Source of the DNA: Leptothermofonsia sichuanensis E412
GTDB taxonomy: Bacteria; Cyanobacteriota; Cyanobacteriia; Leptolyngbyales; Leptolyngbyaceae
Assembly: GCF_019891175.1 (NCBI RefSeq)
Contig: NZ_CP072600.1
Span: 5,766,001-5,830,000 of the forward strand
Direction of reading: 5' to 3'
Length of the DNA stretch: 64,000 nt
Below the pieces are notes generated by a model. It saw only the letters and a list, made by a program, of their open reading frames with translations, did not search any database and was not told the DNA's origin. Every line of letters begins with the position of its first letter. The stretch's first letter is position 1. Both the position numbers and the translations under genes were made by a program. Below, piece by piece: positions 26,179 to 34,057 of this stretch.

Positions 26179-26808
26179 ATGGAATGGCATGCAACCGATG
26201 CTCAGAGCCTGGCAATTATTGACCGGGAAATGGGTGATCATGTTTTTTCTCCTGCCGAGTATGAAATTGTCCGTCGGGTGATCTACGCTACGGCAGACTT
26301 TGAGTACAAGTCGTTAATTCGCTTCTCGGAACTGGCACTTCAGTCTGGAGCAGCGGCTTTAGCTGCCCGCAGCACCATTGTGGTGGATGTGCCTATGGTT
26401 CAGGTGGGAATTACGACCAATATTCAAAACACCTTTGCCAATCCGGTTTATTGCAGCATGGATGCCCTGACCCGTCCTCAGAAAGAAAAAACTCAGGCAG
26501 CCTGGGGAATTGAGACTCTGGCACGGAGATATCCGGAGGGAATTTTTGTCGTGGGTCAGGCTCAGACCGCTTTAATCTCCCTGGTGGAATTGATCGAATC
26601 TGAAGAAATTCGACCGGCACTGGTGATTGGCACGCCTTCTGGATTTGTTGATGTTGAAGTGGCAAAAGAACGCCTGGCAGATTCTCTGATTCCCCACATT
26701 CGGATTGAAGGGCGAAAAGGAAGTGCCGTGGTTGCAGCCGCGATTGTGAACGGGCTGGTTGACCTTGCCTGGCAGGCATACGGTCGGGAGCGGAATGGGC
26801 TGATCTAG
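26179..26808 (+). CDS. CobH/CbiC-like protein lacking the catalytic histidine
   Basis: 209 residues, the length of precorrin-8X methylmutases, with conserved parts VVDVPMVQVGI, FVVGQAQTALISLVELIES, RPALVIGTPSGFVDVEVAKE and IEGRKGSAVVAAAIVNGL. The catalytic His of the family, in RLIHACGMTD of the second copy here (cobH, His40), is Tyr36 in RRVIYATADFEY. Methyl migration from C11 to C12 depends on that His, so this paralogue probably has another role, such as binding a tetrapyrrole or a different isomerisation. It stands alone, away from the cob cluster. Its stop TAG is in the terminal CTAG of a miniature element. Confidence 0.88.
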   Translation: MEWHATDAQSLAIIDREMGDHVFSPAEYEIVRRVIYATADFEYKSLIRFSELALQSGAAALAARSTIVVDVPMVQVGITTNIQNTFANPVYCSMDALTRPQKEKTQAAWGIETLARRYPEGIFVVGQAQTALISLVELIESEEIRPALVIGTPSGFVDVEVAKERLADSLIPHIRIEGRKGSAVVAAAIVNGLVDLAWQAYGRERNGLI

Positions 26809-26912
26809 GGGTCTGTCAAGAATTAGTTTGGGGGTTGAAAACCCCAAACAATACCCCCTTCTCTTACCCAAACTCACAACTACCCAGACTCACAACTACA
26901 AAGTTGACAAAC
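26805..26912. repeat. IS630-tipped miniature element, type 2
   Basis: CTAGGGGTCTGTCAAGAATT at the left, GGGGGTTGAAAACCCC inside, CTACAAAGTTGACAAACC at the right. Second copy at 16405-16497. The left CTAG includes the stop codon of the preceding gene. Confidence 0.75.
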
Positions 26913-26923
26913 CATCAGGTTGC

Positions 26924-27751
26924 TCACCAGTCCATTGTGGCTTTCCGGCGGGAAGAGCGGCGACGGGGAGATTTCCGCTTCATGGGAACACGTTCTATGG
27001 AACCACCCTTAGCCCTGTTCTGATAGGGTTCCTGAGGTTGAGGAGGGCGTCCTGGAGGATCACCCCAATCCTGTTGTTCATCATTTTCCCATTGTTCATA
27101 CCGGGCGCGAGAACGCAGCCGCCGACTGACCTCAATAAACTCCTCTCGCTGTAGACAGGGGTAGTCACTCACCCAGATGTTGTGATCGGGAATGTAAACA
27201 TCAGAGGTTTGATTGATGCGGCTGAGGTCACCCCGATTGGACATCACAATCATCTGGGCGGTATCACCGGGCGCGATCGCCTGATGGTTCCGCTTCAGAG
27301 GCGCACGCACCCGGGCCGAAAACCCCGATTCATCCCCTACTTCAATATTGATGCAGCGCTCCCGATTTTCAACGATAACCAGATCACCTCTTTCATTAAC
27401 GGTCTCTTCTTGCCCAATCAATTCTTCCGTCACATAAACATCCAGCACTTTGCCCTGCCAGAAACCGCTGTAGGAAAACTTGCGATACTCCAGATTGCGT
27501 AAGCTTGCCCACAATACAGGACCCCACAGCCAGTAAAGCCCGATGATAATCCCCAACAGGAACCGGAAGAACCCAATTTCTGGACCAATGATTAACCCCA
27601 GCCCCAGAATGAGAACTGTCACTCCCACCACTGAGATAAGCAGTCGCCGTAGAAAATCAGACAGCTTTCCCCAACAGTAAACATATTGGGCACCAGTAGC
27701 GACCTTAGGAATCAGGGATTCAAAGGTTTGACGTGTTAGCGGGATGAGCAT
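26924..27751 (-). CDS. Conserved membrane protein of unknown function
   Basis: 275 residues. Two hydrophobic helices near the N-terminus (about 37-60, LLISVVGVTVLILGLGLIIG; and 62-85, FFRFLLGIIIGLYWLWGPVL) precede a soluble domain of about 130 residues containing KVLDVYVTEELIGQEETVNE and CINIEVGDESGFSARVRAPL. The C-terminal tail is very basic and rich in Arg, Lys, Pro and Gln (VPMKRKSPRRRSSRRKATM). The family appears cyanobacterial, but I cannot assign a function. The tail could bind nucleic acid or acidic lipid. Repeats lie at both ends of the gene. Confidence 0.85.
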   Translation of the reverse strand: MLIPLTRQTFESLIPKVATGAQYVYCWGKLSDFLRRLLISVVGVTVLILGLGLIIGPEIGFFRFLLGIIIGLYWLWGPVLWASLRNLEYRKFSYSGFWQGKVLDVYVTEELIGQEETVNERGDLVIVENRERCINIEVGDESGFSARVRAPLKRNHQAIAPGDTAQMIVMSNRGDLSRINQTSDVYIPDHNIWVSDYPCLQREEFIEVSRRLRSRARYEQWENDEQQDWGDPPGRPPQPQEPYQNRAKGGSIERVPMKRKSPRRRSSRRKATMDW

Positions 27752-27810
27752 GAAGGCACCGACTTACCGTTACGACGGAATAAAGAACGTGTTCAAGATC
27801 TGTTACGAGC

Positions 27811-27919
27811 CTAGTAGTCTGTCAAATTAAATTTGACAGGTAACTGAATCCTGAAAGGCTGATTAGAGTTAAATTTTGAGGGTCTGCGACCCGTCAAAAT
27901 TTTCCTGGCGGAACACTAG
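27811..27919. repeat. Miniature CTAG-ended element, 109 bp, second copy
   Basis: CTAGTAGTCTGTCAAATTAA at the left, whose first 15 bases are identical to the left tip of IS630 copy A, and CTGGCGGAACACTAG at the right. Same length as 6861-6969. Its last CTAG is also the first CTAG of the next repeat. Confidence 0.88.
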
Positions 27920-28109
27920 TGCATTGCGGCAGACGTTTTCCACCCCAAAGGCACGAAGGGACACAACGTTTCTTAAAGCTTATCCAAAAACTTCCTCAGT
28001 CTGGGTCTGAGCTTTGTCCATTGGGGTTTTTCGGATAGGCTTTTAGTGTGCTTTGTGTCTTTGTGGTTCAAGCTAAAACTGGCGGGTTATTTTCGGCAAC
28101 ATGCATTAG
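27916..28109 (-). repeat. CTAGTGCA-type element, reverse, split by another repeat
   Basis: CTAGTGCATTGCGGCAGACG at one end and GTTATTTTCGGCAACATGCA plus TTAG at the other. Removing 27973-28045 joins ...CACAACGTTTCTTA to GTGTGCTTTGTGTC and restores the order seen at 15151-15274. Confidence 0.85.
27973..28045. repeat. Small TA-flanked element nested in another repeat
   Basis: AAAGCTTATCCAAAAACTTC ... GGTTTTTCGGATAGGCTTT with TA on both sides, inserted inside the CTAGTGCA-type element. Same family as 2411-2482 and 36662-36733. Confidence 0.88.
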
Positions 28110-28159
28110 CATTGGGGTCTCGTTGACTCCAGTCAACCTGACCGAATCATCCTCCCAGA

Positions 28160-28254
28160 TATAGCGTTTCTCAATTGAATGAGGTACGGGGACGTAAGGC
28201 ACAGTGGGGTGCGGAGCACCCTCACTGTACCTCACACCCTTGAAAAGGGCTATA
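28160..28254 (+). repeat. TATAGC...GCTATA element
   Basis: TATAGCGTTTCTCAATTGAA at the left, GGGGTGCGGAGCACCC hairpin in the core, CCCTTGAAAAGGGCTATA at the right; the ends form imperfect inverted repeats. Confidence 0.9.
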
Positions 28255-28499
28255 CAGAGAGCTGGGAATTGTCCCACATCCCATAAATAGGAATTTCTAC
28301 GAAATGGAAGAAACAACTTTATGAAGAAATGAGAGTGGATTCCTTACATTCAGGAGCTAATATGCGAACATAATAAGTTTATCTATCTATTCAGAAAAAC
28401 GAATGAGGTAGATTTACGGAAAAAATGTCCTCATGTTCAATCCATTTTTGAACAAAATTTAGTACTATGTCGGATGGTTTTGCGACTGAAAAGTAGCAA

Positions 28500-28645
28500 A
28501 ATCTAAATATATCTGAGGAACGCACTCGAAAGAGCCGAGCAACTATAGGGGGCAACTATGTTGATTTGGCTTTTTCGGCTAAAAGGCGTCCTTACAGGTA
28601 GACTGCCTGATCCTGGGGGCTTATTAAGGGTCAGGCAATTTTTTT
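28500..28645 (+). ncRNA. Candidate small RNA ending at a strong terminator
   Basis: No reading frame of note lies in 28260-28640, yet a good plus-strand terminator closes it at 28604-28645. The stretch CGGCTAAAAGGCGTCCTTAC could pair internally. The RNA end is supported by the terminator only; the 5' end is arbitrary and I do not recognise a known family. Confidence 0.3.
28604..28645 (+). terminator. Rho-independent terminator
   Basis: TGCCTGATCC and GGGTCAGGCA form the stem and a run of seven T follows. The T run is on the plus strand, so it does not serve dapB, which ends here from the other side. Confidence 0.75.
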
Positions 28646-29471
28646 AAAGAATTTTCTCCAGCCCATAGACCAGGGTTTTGAGTTGGGTCACCTTGCGAAT
28701 TGCCAGCAAGACTCCCGGCATATAGCAGGCGCGATCGCTCGTATCGTGCCGCAGGGTGTAAACCTGGCCGGGTGCCCCAAAGATGACTTCCTGATGGGCA
28801 ATCAGGCCGGGCAGCCGGACGCTATGGATGCGGATATCGGCTTCAGCCCTGCTGCCCCTGGCTCCGGGAAGTTTTTCCGTTTCCTGCACAGTAGGCGGAT
28901 TGAAGGATTTACCAAACTCTGCCAGCAGTTGGGCAGTCTGAAGGGCAGTGCCGCTGGGGGCATCTGCTTTCTGGTTGTGGTGTAACTCGATAATCTCAAC
29001 GTGGTCAAAATACTGTGAAGCCTGAACAGCCGCCTGCTGAAGCAGAACCATGCCGATTGAAAAATTAGGGATAATCAGGCAGCCGGTACTGGCTTTGTCA
29101 GCAAACTCTGCCAGATCTTGAAGTTGCTCCGGACTCAGGCCTGTTGTTCCGACAACGGGACGCACACCGTAGGCGATCGCCGACCGAATATTGTCATAAA
29201 TAGAGTCGGGGTGGGTAAAGTCCACCATAACCGCTGGCTGCTTTTCCTGGGAAACAAACGCCAGCATTGGCTGAAAATCATTGGTAATGGGCACCTCCAG
29301 TGCTCCACACCCGGCCAGTTCGCCGGCATCCTGCCCGACGTAGTTTGGGTTAAGATCGACCGCCCCCATTAAGGTCATATCGTCTGCCTGGGCGATCGCC
29401 TTCACGACTTCACGCCCCATCTTACCGGCTGCACCATTGACCAGGACTGGGATGGGAAGCTGAACAGACAT
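28644..29471 (-). CDS. dapB: 4-hydroxy-tetrahydrodipicolinate reductase
   Basis: Reduces HTPA to tetrahydrodipicolinate with NAD(P)H in lysine and diaminopimelate synthesis. The 275 residues match the family. The Rossmann motif is [15 protein letters not shown] near the N-terminus. The catalytic His pair and Lys lie in [20 protein letters not shown], and [20 protein letters not shown] and [18 protein letters not shown] follow. The start is the ATG at 29471. No operon partner is visible. Confidence 0.97.
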   Translation of the reverse strand: MSVQLPIPVLVNGAAGKMGREVVKAIAQADDMTLMGAVDLNPNYVGQDAGELAGCGALEVPITNDFQPMLAFVSQEKQPAVMVDFTHPDSIYDNIRSAIAYGVRPVVGTTGLSPEQLQDLAEFADKASTGCLIIPNFSIGMVLLQQAAVQASQYFDHVEIIELHHNQKADAPSGTALQTAQLLAEFGKSFNPPTVQETEKLPGARGSRAEADIRIHSVRLPGLIAHQEVIFGAPGQVYTLRHDTSDRACYMPGVLLAIRKVTQLKTLVYGLEKIL

Positions 29472-29737
29472 AGCTTGACCTGTAAAAGTGGATGGACTTC
29501 AGGTATTCTAACCGGGAAACGCCATCCCTTTCCTGGCAAAGCGCCCTGGAGGGCAGGAGCAGACTTCAGAAAACCAAACTCAGACGCCAGAATTCAACCC
29601 TCCTCCTGGCTCCTGGCTTCCGGTACCATTCTGGATTTTGGAGGATTTTGGATTTGTGATTTTAGATTGTATAGCGGTAACTATCCAGGTCAAGACACGT
29701 TGGCAAGCTCAACATCTGCTTCCTGCCCTGTACCCTA

Positions 29738-29790
29738 TATAGCGTTTTTCAATTGAGTAAAGTACGGGAGTGTGAAGTACACGCCCGGTT
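29738..29790 (+). repeat. TATAGC element, truncated copy
   Basis: TATAGCGTTTTTCAATTGAG then AAAGTACGGGAGTGTGAAGT; the right half is missing. It abuts the small gene that ends at 29794. Confidence 0.7.
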
Positions 29791-29793
29791 TTA

Positions 29794-29985
29794 CTAATAA
29801 CTGGACTCACCCGGAACGTGATCGCCCTCTATTTCTGAGCCATTCTGCGCCAGGGAAGCATCCCGAATTGCCAGCCACTGGCAAAACAGATCAACGCCCT
29901 TCAAGTTACTCATCCGGTAGCGCTGAATTGCCTGCTCCAGCTCTTTTGAAGTTTTGGGAACAGAAATATTGCAAAGATCTGCCAT
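29794..29985 (-). CDS. Small hypothetical protein
   Basis: 63 residues, MADLCNISVPKTSKELEQAI then QRYRMSNLKGVDLFCQWLAI. The composition is protein-like, with a clear amphipathic helix in the first half, and GAGGTCAGGT precedes the ATG. The truncated repeat abutting the stop may have cut or altered its C-terminus. No family recognised. Confidence 0.5.
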   Translation of the reverse strand: MADLCNISVPKTSKELEQAIQRYRMSNLKGVDLFCQWLAIRDASLAQNGSEIEGDHVPGESSY

Positions 29986-30090
29986 TACCTGACCTCATAC
30001 TCGTAGCCTGTATTATTCTCTATTATCCCAAAACTGACCCGACAAATTAAAAAATGTAGCAAAAGTTACAGTTTTCAGGGCGATTAAGTA

Positions 30091-30861
30091 TTATGCCCAT
30101 TGGGGCTGGCGCTGGCTGGGAATCAGAATGAGTGACCAGTAGGGAACTTCGGCAGGATTGACTTCAGGCACTGCCATAATTCGCTGGTCAGGTTGGGTTG
30201 CCCGTTCGATGTAGAAGGCGCGATGCAGCAACCCCAGTTCATCCAGAACAGTCCGAACTTTTGTAAAGTGTCTACCCAGTTTAATGATCACCGCAGCATC
30301 AGCCAGCACCAGGCGATCGCGCAACTGGTTGGCATCCAGGGTGGCAGGCAGAATACTGAACACATCATCGCGGAAGGTGATGGGTGCTCCCACCATAGCA
30401 GCACTGGCGAGTGTTGAAGAGATTCCCGGTACGACTTCAGTGGGAAATCGTCTGGCTAGACGCTGAAACAAGTACATGAACGTCCCGTACAGCATTGGTT
30501 CTCCTTCGCATAGCACCGCGACATCGCGCCCAGCCGTCAGGTGTTCCGCAATTTTCTCCGCAGCCCTGTCGTAGTAGGGATGAGCCGATCGCTCAACGCT
30601 GAATGGCATCGGCAGGGGAACTTCTATCTGGTCAGGACGGATAAAACCAGCCATGATCGCCCGTGCCAGCCCCTTGCCATTTTCCAGCGTCGGGTAAGCA
30701 ATCACCGGAACCGAAGTCAAGATTCGGTGTGCCTTCAGTGTGAGCAACTCTGGATCGCCAGGACCAATCCCCAAGCCGTAGAGTTTACCTGGAGAAGGGA
30801 GTTCGTCCGTGGTCTGACTTCTGGCTTCCTCCTGTCCCCCATTCCCCTCCCCTGTAGTCAT
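30091..30861 (-). CDS. cobI: Precorrin-2 C20-methyltransferase
   Basis: SAM-dependent methylation of (cobalt-)precorrin-2 at C20 in cobalamin synthesis. It belongs to the tetrapyrrole methylase family, with LYGLGIGPGDPELLTLKAHR near the start, DVAVLCEGEPMLYGTFMYLF (the second SAM-site loop) and EVVPGISSTLASAAMVGAPI. About 256 residues. The ATG at 30861 overlaps the cobH stop by one base (TGATG), which indicates translational coupling; a GTG one codon earlier is the alternative. It is downstream of cobH in a two-gene operon. Confidence 0.95.
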   Translation of the reverse strand: MTTGEGNGGQEEARSQTTDELPSPGKLYGLGIGPGDPELLTLKAHRILTSVPVIAYPTLENGKGLARAIMAGFIRPDQIEVPLPMPFSVERSAHPYYDRAAEKIAEHLTAGRDVAVLCEGEPMLYGTFMYLFQRLARRFPTEVVPGISSTLASAAMVGAPITFRDDVFSILPATLDANQLRDRLVLADAAVIIKLGRHFTKVRTVLDELGLLHRAFYIERATQPDQRIMAVPEVNPAEVPYWSLILIPSQRQPQWA

Positions 30862-31484
30862 CACTCAGTTTCCTTTGCCAGGGCATTCACGGCGGCGGCG
30901 GCGATCGCACTGCCACCCCGTCGTCCGCGCAGGGTGATGAAAGGAACTCCGCGGCTGTTGGCAATAAGCTCCGCTTTAGAGTCAGCCGCTCCCACGAATC
31001 CCACGGGAAAGCCCAGAATCAGGGCAGGTTTCGGTGCTCCCTCATCCAGCAGTTCCAGGAGCCGAAATAAAGCCGTTGGGGCATTACCGATCGCAATGAC
31101 AGCACTTTCCATCCGGGGTCGCCATAGTTCTAAGGCTGCCGCCGATCGAGTATTGGCAATGCGCTGTGCCATCTTTTCCACATCAGGATGATTGAGGGTG
31201 CAAATAATTTCATTACTGGTGGGAAGTCGGTTACGAATAATCCCATTTGCCACCATCTGCGAATCACAGAAAACTGGCGCACCTGCTGCCAGAGCCACCC
31301 GTCCTGCCCGGACAGCATCCGGGGATGCCGCTAAATCCTGCACAATGTCTGTCATGCCGCAGGCATGGATCAGGCGTACCGTCACCTGTGCTAAATCAGC
31401 CGGTAAGCCCGTTAAATTGGCTTCCTGGCGGATAATTGCAAAAGATTGGCGGTAAATGTCGTCACCATTGCGGATGTAGTTCAT
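30861..31484 (-). CDS. cobH: Precorrin-8X methylmutase
   Basis: Moves the C11 methyl group to C12 to give hydrogenobyrinic (or cobyrinic) acid. 207 residues from the ATG at 31484 (MNYIRNGDDIYRQSFAIIRQ); the open frame extends upstream through the tRNA-Lys gene, so the longer version is wrong. The catalytic His40 is present in VRLIHACGMTDIV. Other signatures are VFCDSQMVANGI, AVIAIGNAPTALFRLLELLD, ALILGFPVGFVGAADSKAEL and LRGRRGGSAIAAAAVNAL. First gene of a cobH-cobI unit. A related protein without the His is at 26179-26808. Confidence 0.96.
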   Translation of the reverse strand: MNYIRNGDDIYRQSFAIIRQEANLTGLPADLAQVTVRLIHACGMTDIVQDLAASPDAVRAGRVALAAGAPVFCDSQMVANGIIRNRLPTSNEIICTLNHPDVEKMAQRIANTRSAAALELWRPRMESAVIAIGNAPTALFRLLELLDEGAPKPALILGFPVGFVGAADSKAELIANSRGVPFITLRGRRGGSAIAAAAVNALAKETE

Positions 31485-31543
31485 CATGGGGAGCGGGGTA
31501 GGCAATTCTCCCTTAAGGGGAGGAGCTGAATAACTAAATAGAA

Positions 31544-31615
31544 TGGGTGACCTGGGATTCGAACCCAGAACCAGCGGATTAAGAGTCCGATGCGCTACCG
31601 TTGCGCTAGTCACCC
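31544..31615 (-). tRNA. tRNA-Lys (CTT)
   Basis: 72 bases. Acceptor GGGTGAC pairs with GTCACCC, discriminator A; D arm AGCGCAACGGTAGCGC; anticodon loop CTCTTAA, anticodon CTT; T arm CTGGG-TTCGAAT-CCCAG. Sixty bases upstream of cobH on the same strand. Confidence 0.95.
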
Positions 31616-31624
31616 GCTCAAATT

Positions 31625-31779
31625 CCTGGTGCAGGTTGCCGAAAATAACTCGCCAGTTTTAGGCTGAACCACAAAGACACTAAGCGCACTAAGAAACCTT
31701 GTGTCCCTTTGTGTCCCTTTGTGTCCCTTTGTGTCCCTTCGTGCCTTTGTGGTGAAAAACCTCTGCCGCAATGCACTAG
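31625..31779. repeat. CTAGTGCA-type element with internal expansion
   Basis: Same order as 15151-15274, but GTGTCCCTTT/C is repeated four times in tandem at 31701-31740, enlarging one arm of the hairpin. Confidence 0.88.
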
Positions 31780-31819
31780 CTTTCTCTTCATTAAGATCAT
31801 ACCCTACTAGGCTTTTAAG

Positions 31820-31911
31820 AGCGTGGATTAAATAAACTGAAGAATTTAGCGCTCTTTTACAGAGGTCCCACAGGAATTACTCTGCGTGCCCTCTGTGTCT
31901 CTGTGGTGAAA
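31820..31911. repeat. Partial GAGGAT-ended palindromic repeat
   Basis: GTGGATTAAATAAACTGAAG, a diverged middle, then CCCTCTGTGTCTCTGTGGTG. It abuts the cobL ribosome site. Confidence 0.6.
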
Positions 31912-31922
31912 GGAGTAATGCA

Positions 31923-33179
31923 ATGCCAAAGTGGCTCTCTATTGTCGGGATTGGCGAGGAGGGGCTGGAGGGGGTCAGTCCAGTGGGACGTTCGCTTCTC
32001 TGCCAGGCAACTGTCATAGCCGGAGGAAAGCGTCATCTGGCGCTGTTGCCCTCAGATGACAGGCGCGAAAAAATCCTCTGGACTTCTCCGATCGCAGACT
32101 CCGTGAATCAACTTATTCGTCGTCGTGGGGAGGCAATTTGTGTGCTGGCAAGTGGGGATCCCATGTGCTATGGCATTGGAGTTACCCTGACTCGCCACAT
32201 TGGGATCGCAGAAATGACGATTGTTCCAGCGCCTTCTGCCTTCAGTCTTGCCTGCGCCCGCCTGGGCTGGTCACTGACCGATGTGGAAACCCTCAGCCTG
32301 TGTGGTCGTCATCCCTCACTCTTAAATGCCGTGCTTTACCCCAATGCGAGATTACTGGTACTCAGTGCAGACCGATCAACGCCAGCGATGGTTGCCCAAC
32401 TCCTGACTCAACAGGGCTATGGCGAGAGCCAAATCATTGTTTTAGAACGGATGGGTGGCAACTCGGAACGCATCTTCCAGGGCATGGCTGCTACCTGGAA
32501 TACCGCAGATCACGATGATTTAAACACAATTGCCATCCATGCCCGCCTGGCAAATACCGTCCCCGATCGTATTAGAGCATGGGGCATGGGAGCAGGTTCC
32601 CCTCCTCCGGCCTCCCATCGTCTTCCTGGACTCCCTGATAGCGCCTACCACCACGATGGCCAGTTGACCAAACGAGAAGTGCGGGCGGTGACTCTCTCTG
32701 CCCTTGCCCCTTTACCGGGACAACTGCTGTGGGATGTGGGGGCAGGTTGTGGTTCGATCGCTATTGAGTGGATGCGGAGCGATCGCCGGTGTCGAGCGAT
32801 TGCCATTGAACAGGATTCCACCCGGTTAAAATCGATGGCTGACAATGCCATTGCCCTGGGTGTCCCCGATCTTAAAATTATTGCCGGAGAAGCTCCCGGT
32901 GCCCTCAATGGGCTGCCCGCACCGGATGCTATTTTTGTTGGCGGTGGGTTAACCACACCAGCTTTGTTGGAAACCTGCTGGCAGGCGCTCCGTCCGGGAG
33001 GTCGCCTGGTTGCCAATGCGGTCACCGTTGAGAGCGAGCAAATACTATACCAATGGCAGCGTCAACTGGGAGGCGACCTGAGCCGTATTGCCATTCAGCG
33101 AGCAGAACCCGTTGGTAAATTTCTGGGCTGGAAAGCAATGGCACCCGTCACACAATGGATTGTGGTGAAAGGGGCATAG
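31923..33179 (+). CDS. cobL: Precorrin-6Y C5,15-methyltransferase (decarboxylating), CbiE-CbiT fusion
   Basis: 418 residues with two domains. The N-terminal CbiE part (about 1-210) is a tetrapyrrole methylase: WLSIVGIGEEGLEGVSPVGR, ICVLASGDPMCYGIGVTLTR and VPAPSAFSLACARLGWSLTD. The C-terminal CbiT part (about 230-418) is a Rossmann methyltransferase with LLWDVGAGCGSIAIEWMRSD and AIFVGGGLTTPALLETCWQA. Together they methylate C5 and C15 and remove the C12 acetate carboxyl group. Its 3' end overlaps cobK, on the opposite strand, by 32 bases. Confidence 0.96.
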   Translation: MPKWLSIVGIGEEGLEGVSPVGRSLLCQATVIAGGKRHLALLPSDDRREKILWTSPIADSVNQLIRRRGEAICVLASGDPMCYGIGVTLTRHIGIAEMTIVPAPSAFSLACARLGWSLTDVETLSLCGRHPSLLNAVLYPNARLLVLSADRSTPAMVAQLLTQQGYGESQIIVLERMGGNSERIFQGMAATWNTADHDDLNTIAIHARLANTVPDRIRAWGMGAGSPPPASHRLPGLPDSAYHHDGQLTKREVRAVTLSALAPLPGQLLWDVGAGCGSIAIEWMRSDRRCRAIAIEQDSTRLKSMADNAIALGVPDLKIIAGEAPGALNGLPAPDAIFVGGGLTTPALLETCWQALRPGGRLVANAVTVESEQILYQWQRQLGGDLSRIAIQRAEPVGKFLGWKAMAPVTQWIVVKGA

Positions 33180-33969
33180 ACATCAGCCATTCAAGAGCAC
33201 TCTCAACATCTGCAACCTGTTCTCCGACTGGGAGAGATGGACGCTGAATCATAACCACTGGAATCTTGAGTTCTCGTGCCGCAATGATTTTGGCGTAGGT
33301 AGCTGCACCGCCACTGTTTTTACTGACCATTGCCCCAATCCTGTATTGTTGCAACCGCGATCGCTCCTGTTCGAGGGAAAACGGTCCACGTTCCAGGAGA
33401 ATCTTACCCGCTGGTATGACCGCATCCGGCGAAGGGGGATCGATCATTCGCATCAGAAACCAGAGATCAGTGCCATTGGATGCTGACGAAGACCTGTCTC
33501 CTGCTGCCAGAGAGGTTGCCTGGGGGTAAGCAAAGGCAGCCAGTTCTTGCCGACCGATTGTGAGAAAGATCCGCCGGGCAAGAGACGGCAGTACGGCGGC
33601 AGCTGCTTCATGACTGTCCACTTCAATCCAGCGATCGCCCTCAGTCGGCTCCCATGCCGGACGCACCAGCCTCACATGGGGAATGCCAACCTCAATGGCT
33701 GCGGCTGCGGCATGGCAGGAAATTTGAGCCGCAAATGGATGCGTCGCATCAATCACCCCATCAATCTTTTGTTGCCGCAAATAGGTTGCCAGCCCTGTTA
33801 CCCCGCCGAACCCCCCCACTCTGGTGTTCGGAGAGAACACATCCGGTTGACGAGTTCGACCCGCCAGAGAACTGATCACGTCCAGCCCCGGTATCCGAGC
33901 GGCTCTGGCCGCCAATGCGATTGCATCACCTGTGCCACCCAGAATGAGTACTCGTTTTTGCCTGGTCAT
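33148..33969 (-). CDS. cobK: Precorrin-6A reductase
   Basis: NADPH-dependent reduction of (cobalt-)precorrin-6A. 273 residues; the nucleotide-binding start is KRVLILGGTGDAIALAARAA, followed by DVISSLAGRTRQP, GGFGGVTGLATYLRQQKIDG and VIDATHPFAAQISCHAAAAA, all CobK/CbiJ hallmarks, then AMVSKNSGGAATYAKIIAA. ATG at 33969. It converges on cobL with 32 bases of overlap at the 3' ends and diverges from cbiD with about 90 bases between starts, so cobK and cbiD may share a control region. Confidence 0.95.
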   Translation of the reverse strand: MTRQKRVLILGGTGDAIALAARAARIPGLDVISSLAGRTRQPDVFSPNTRVGGFGGVTGLATYLRQQKIDGVIDATHPFAAQISCHAAAAAIEVGIPHVRLVRPAWEPTEGDRWIEVDSHEAAAAVLPSLARRIFLTIGRQELAAFAYPQATSLAAGDRSSSASNGTDLWFLMRMIDPPSPDAVIPAGKILLERGPFSLEQERSRLQQYRIGAMVSKNSGGAATYAKIIAARELKIPVVMIQRPSLPVGEQVADVESALEWLMSMPLSPQSIV

Positions 33970-34057
33970 ATTCGGATGCAGGGGTGTTACCCCTGTGGGA
34001 GGATGGGGAATGGACAGGTTGGCTTACTTTCTGCGCCCCACTTTCTAATTTCTGCCA

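Noticed and set aside
31485-31613. Longer cobH reading frame starting at 31613
   Set aside because: The extension is the tRNA-Lys gene read as protein (VAHRTLNPLVLGSNPRS); the family start is MNYIRNG at 31484.
31616-31922. Cobalamin riboswitch upstream of cobH or cobL
   Set aside because: The intergenic DNA is explained by two dispersed repeats and I see no B12-box-like GCCACTG sequence.
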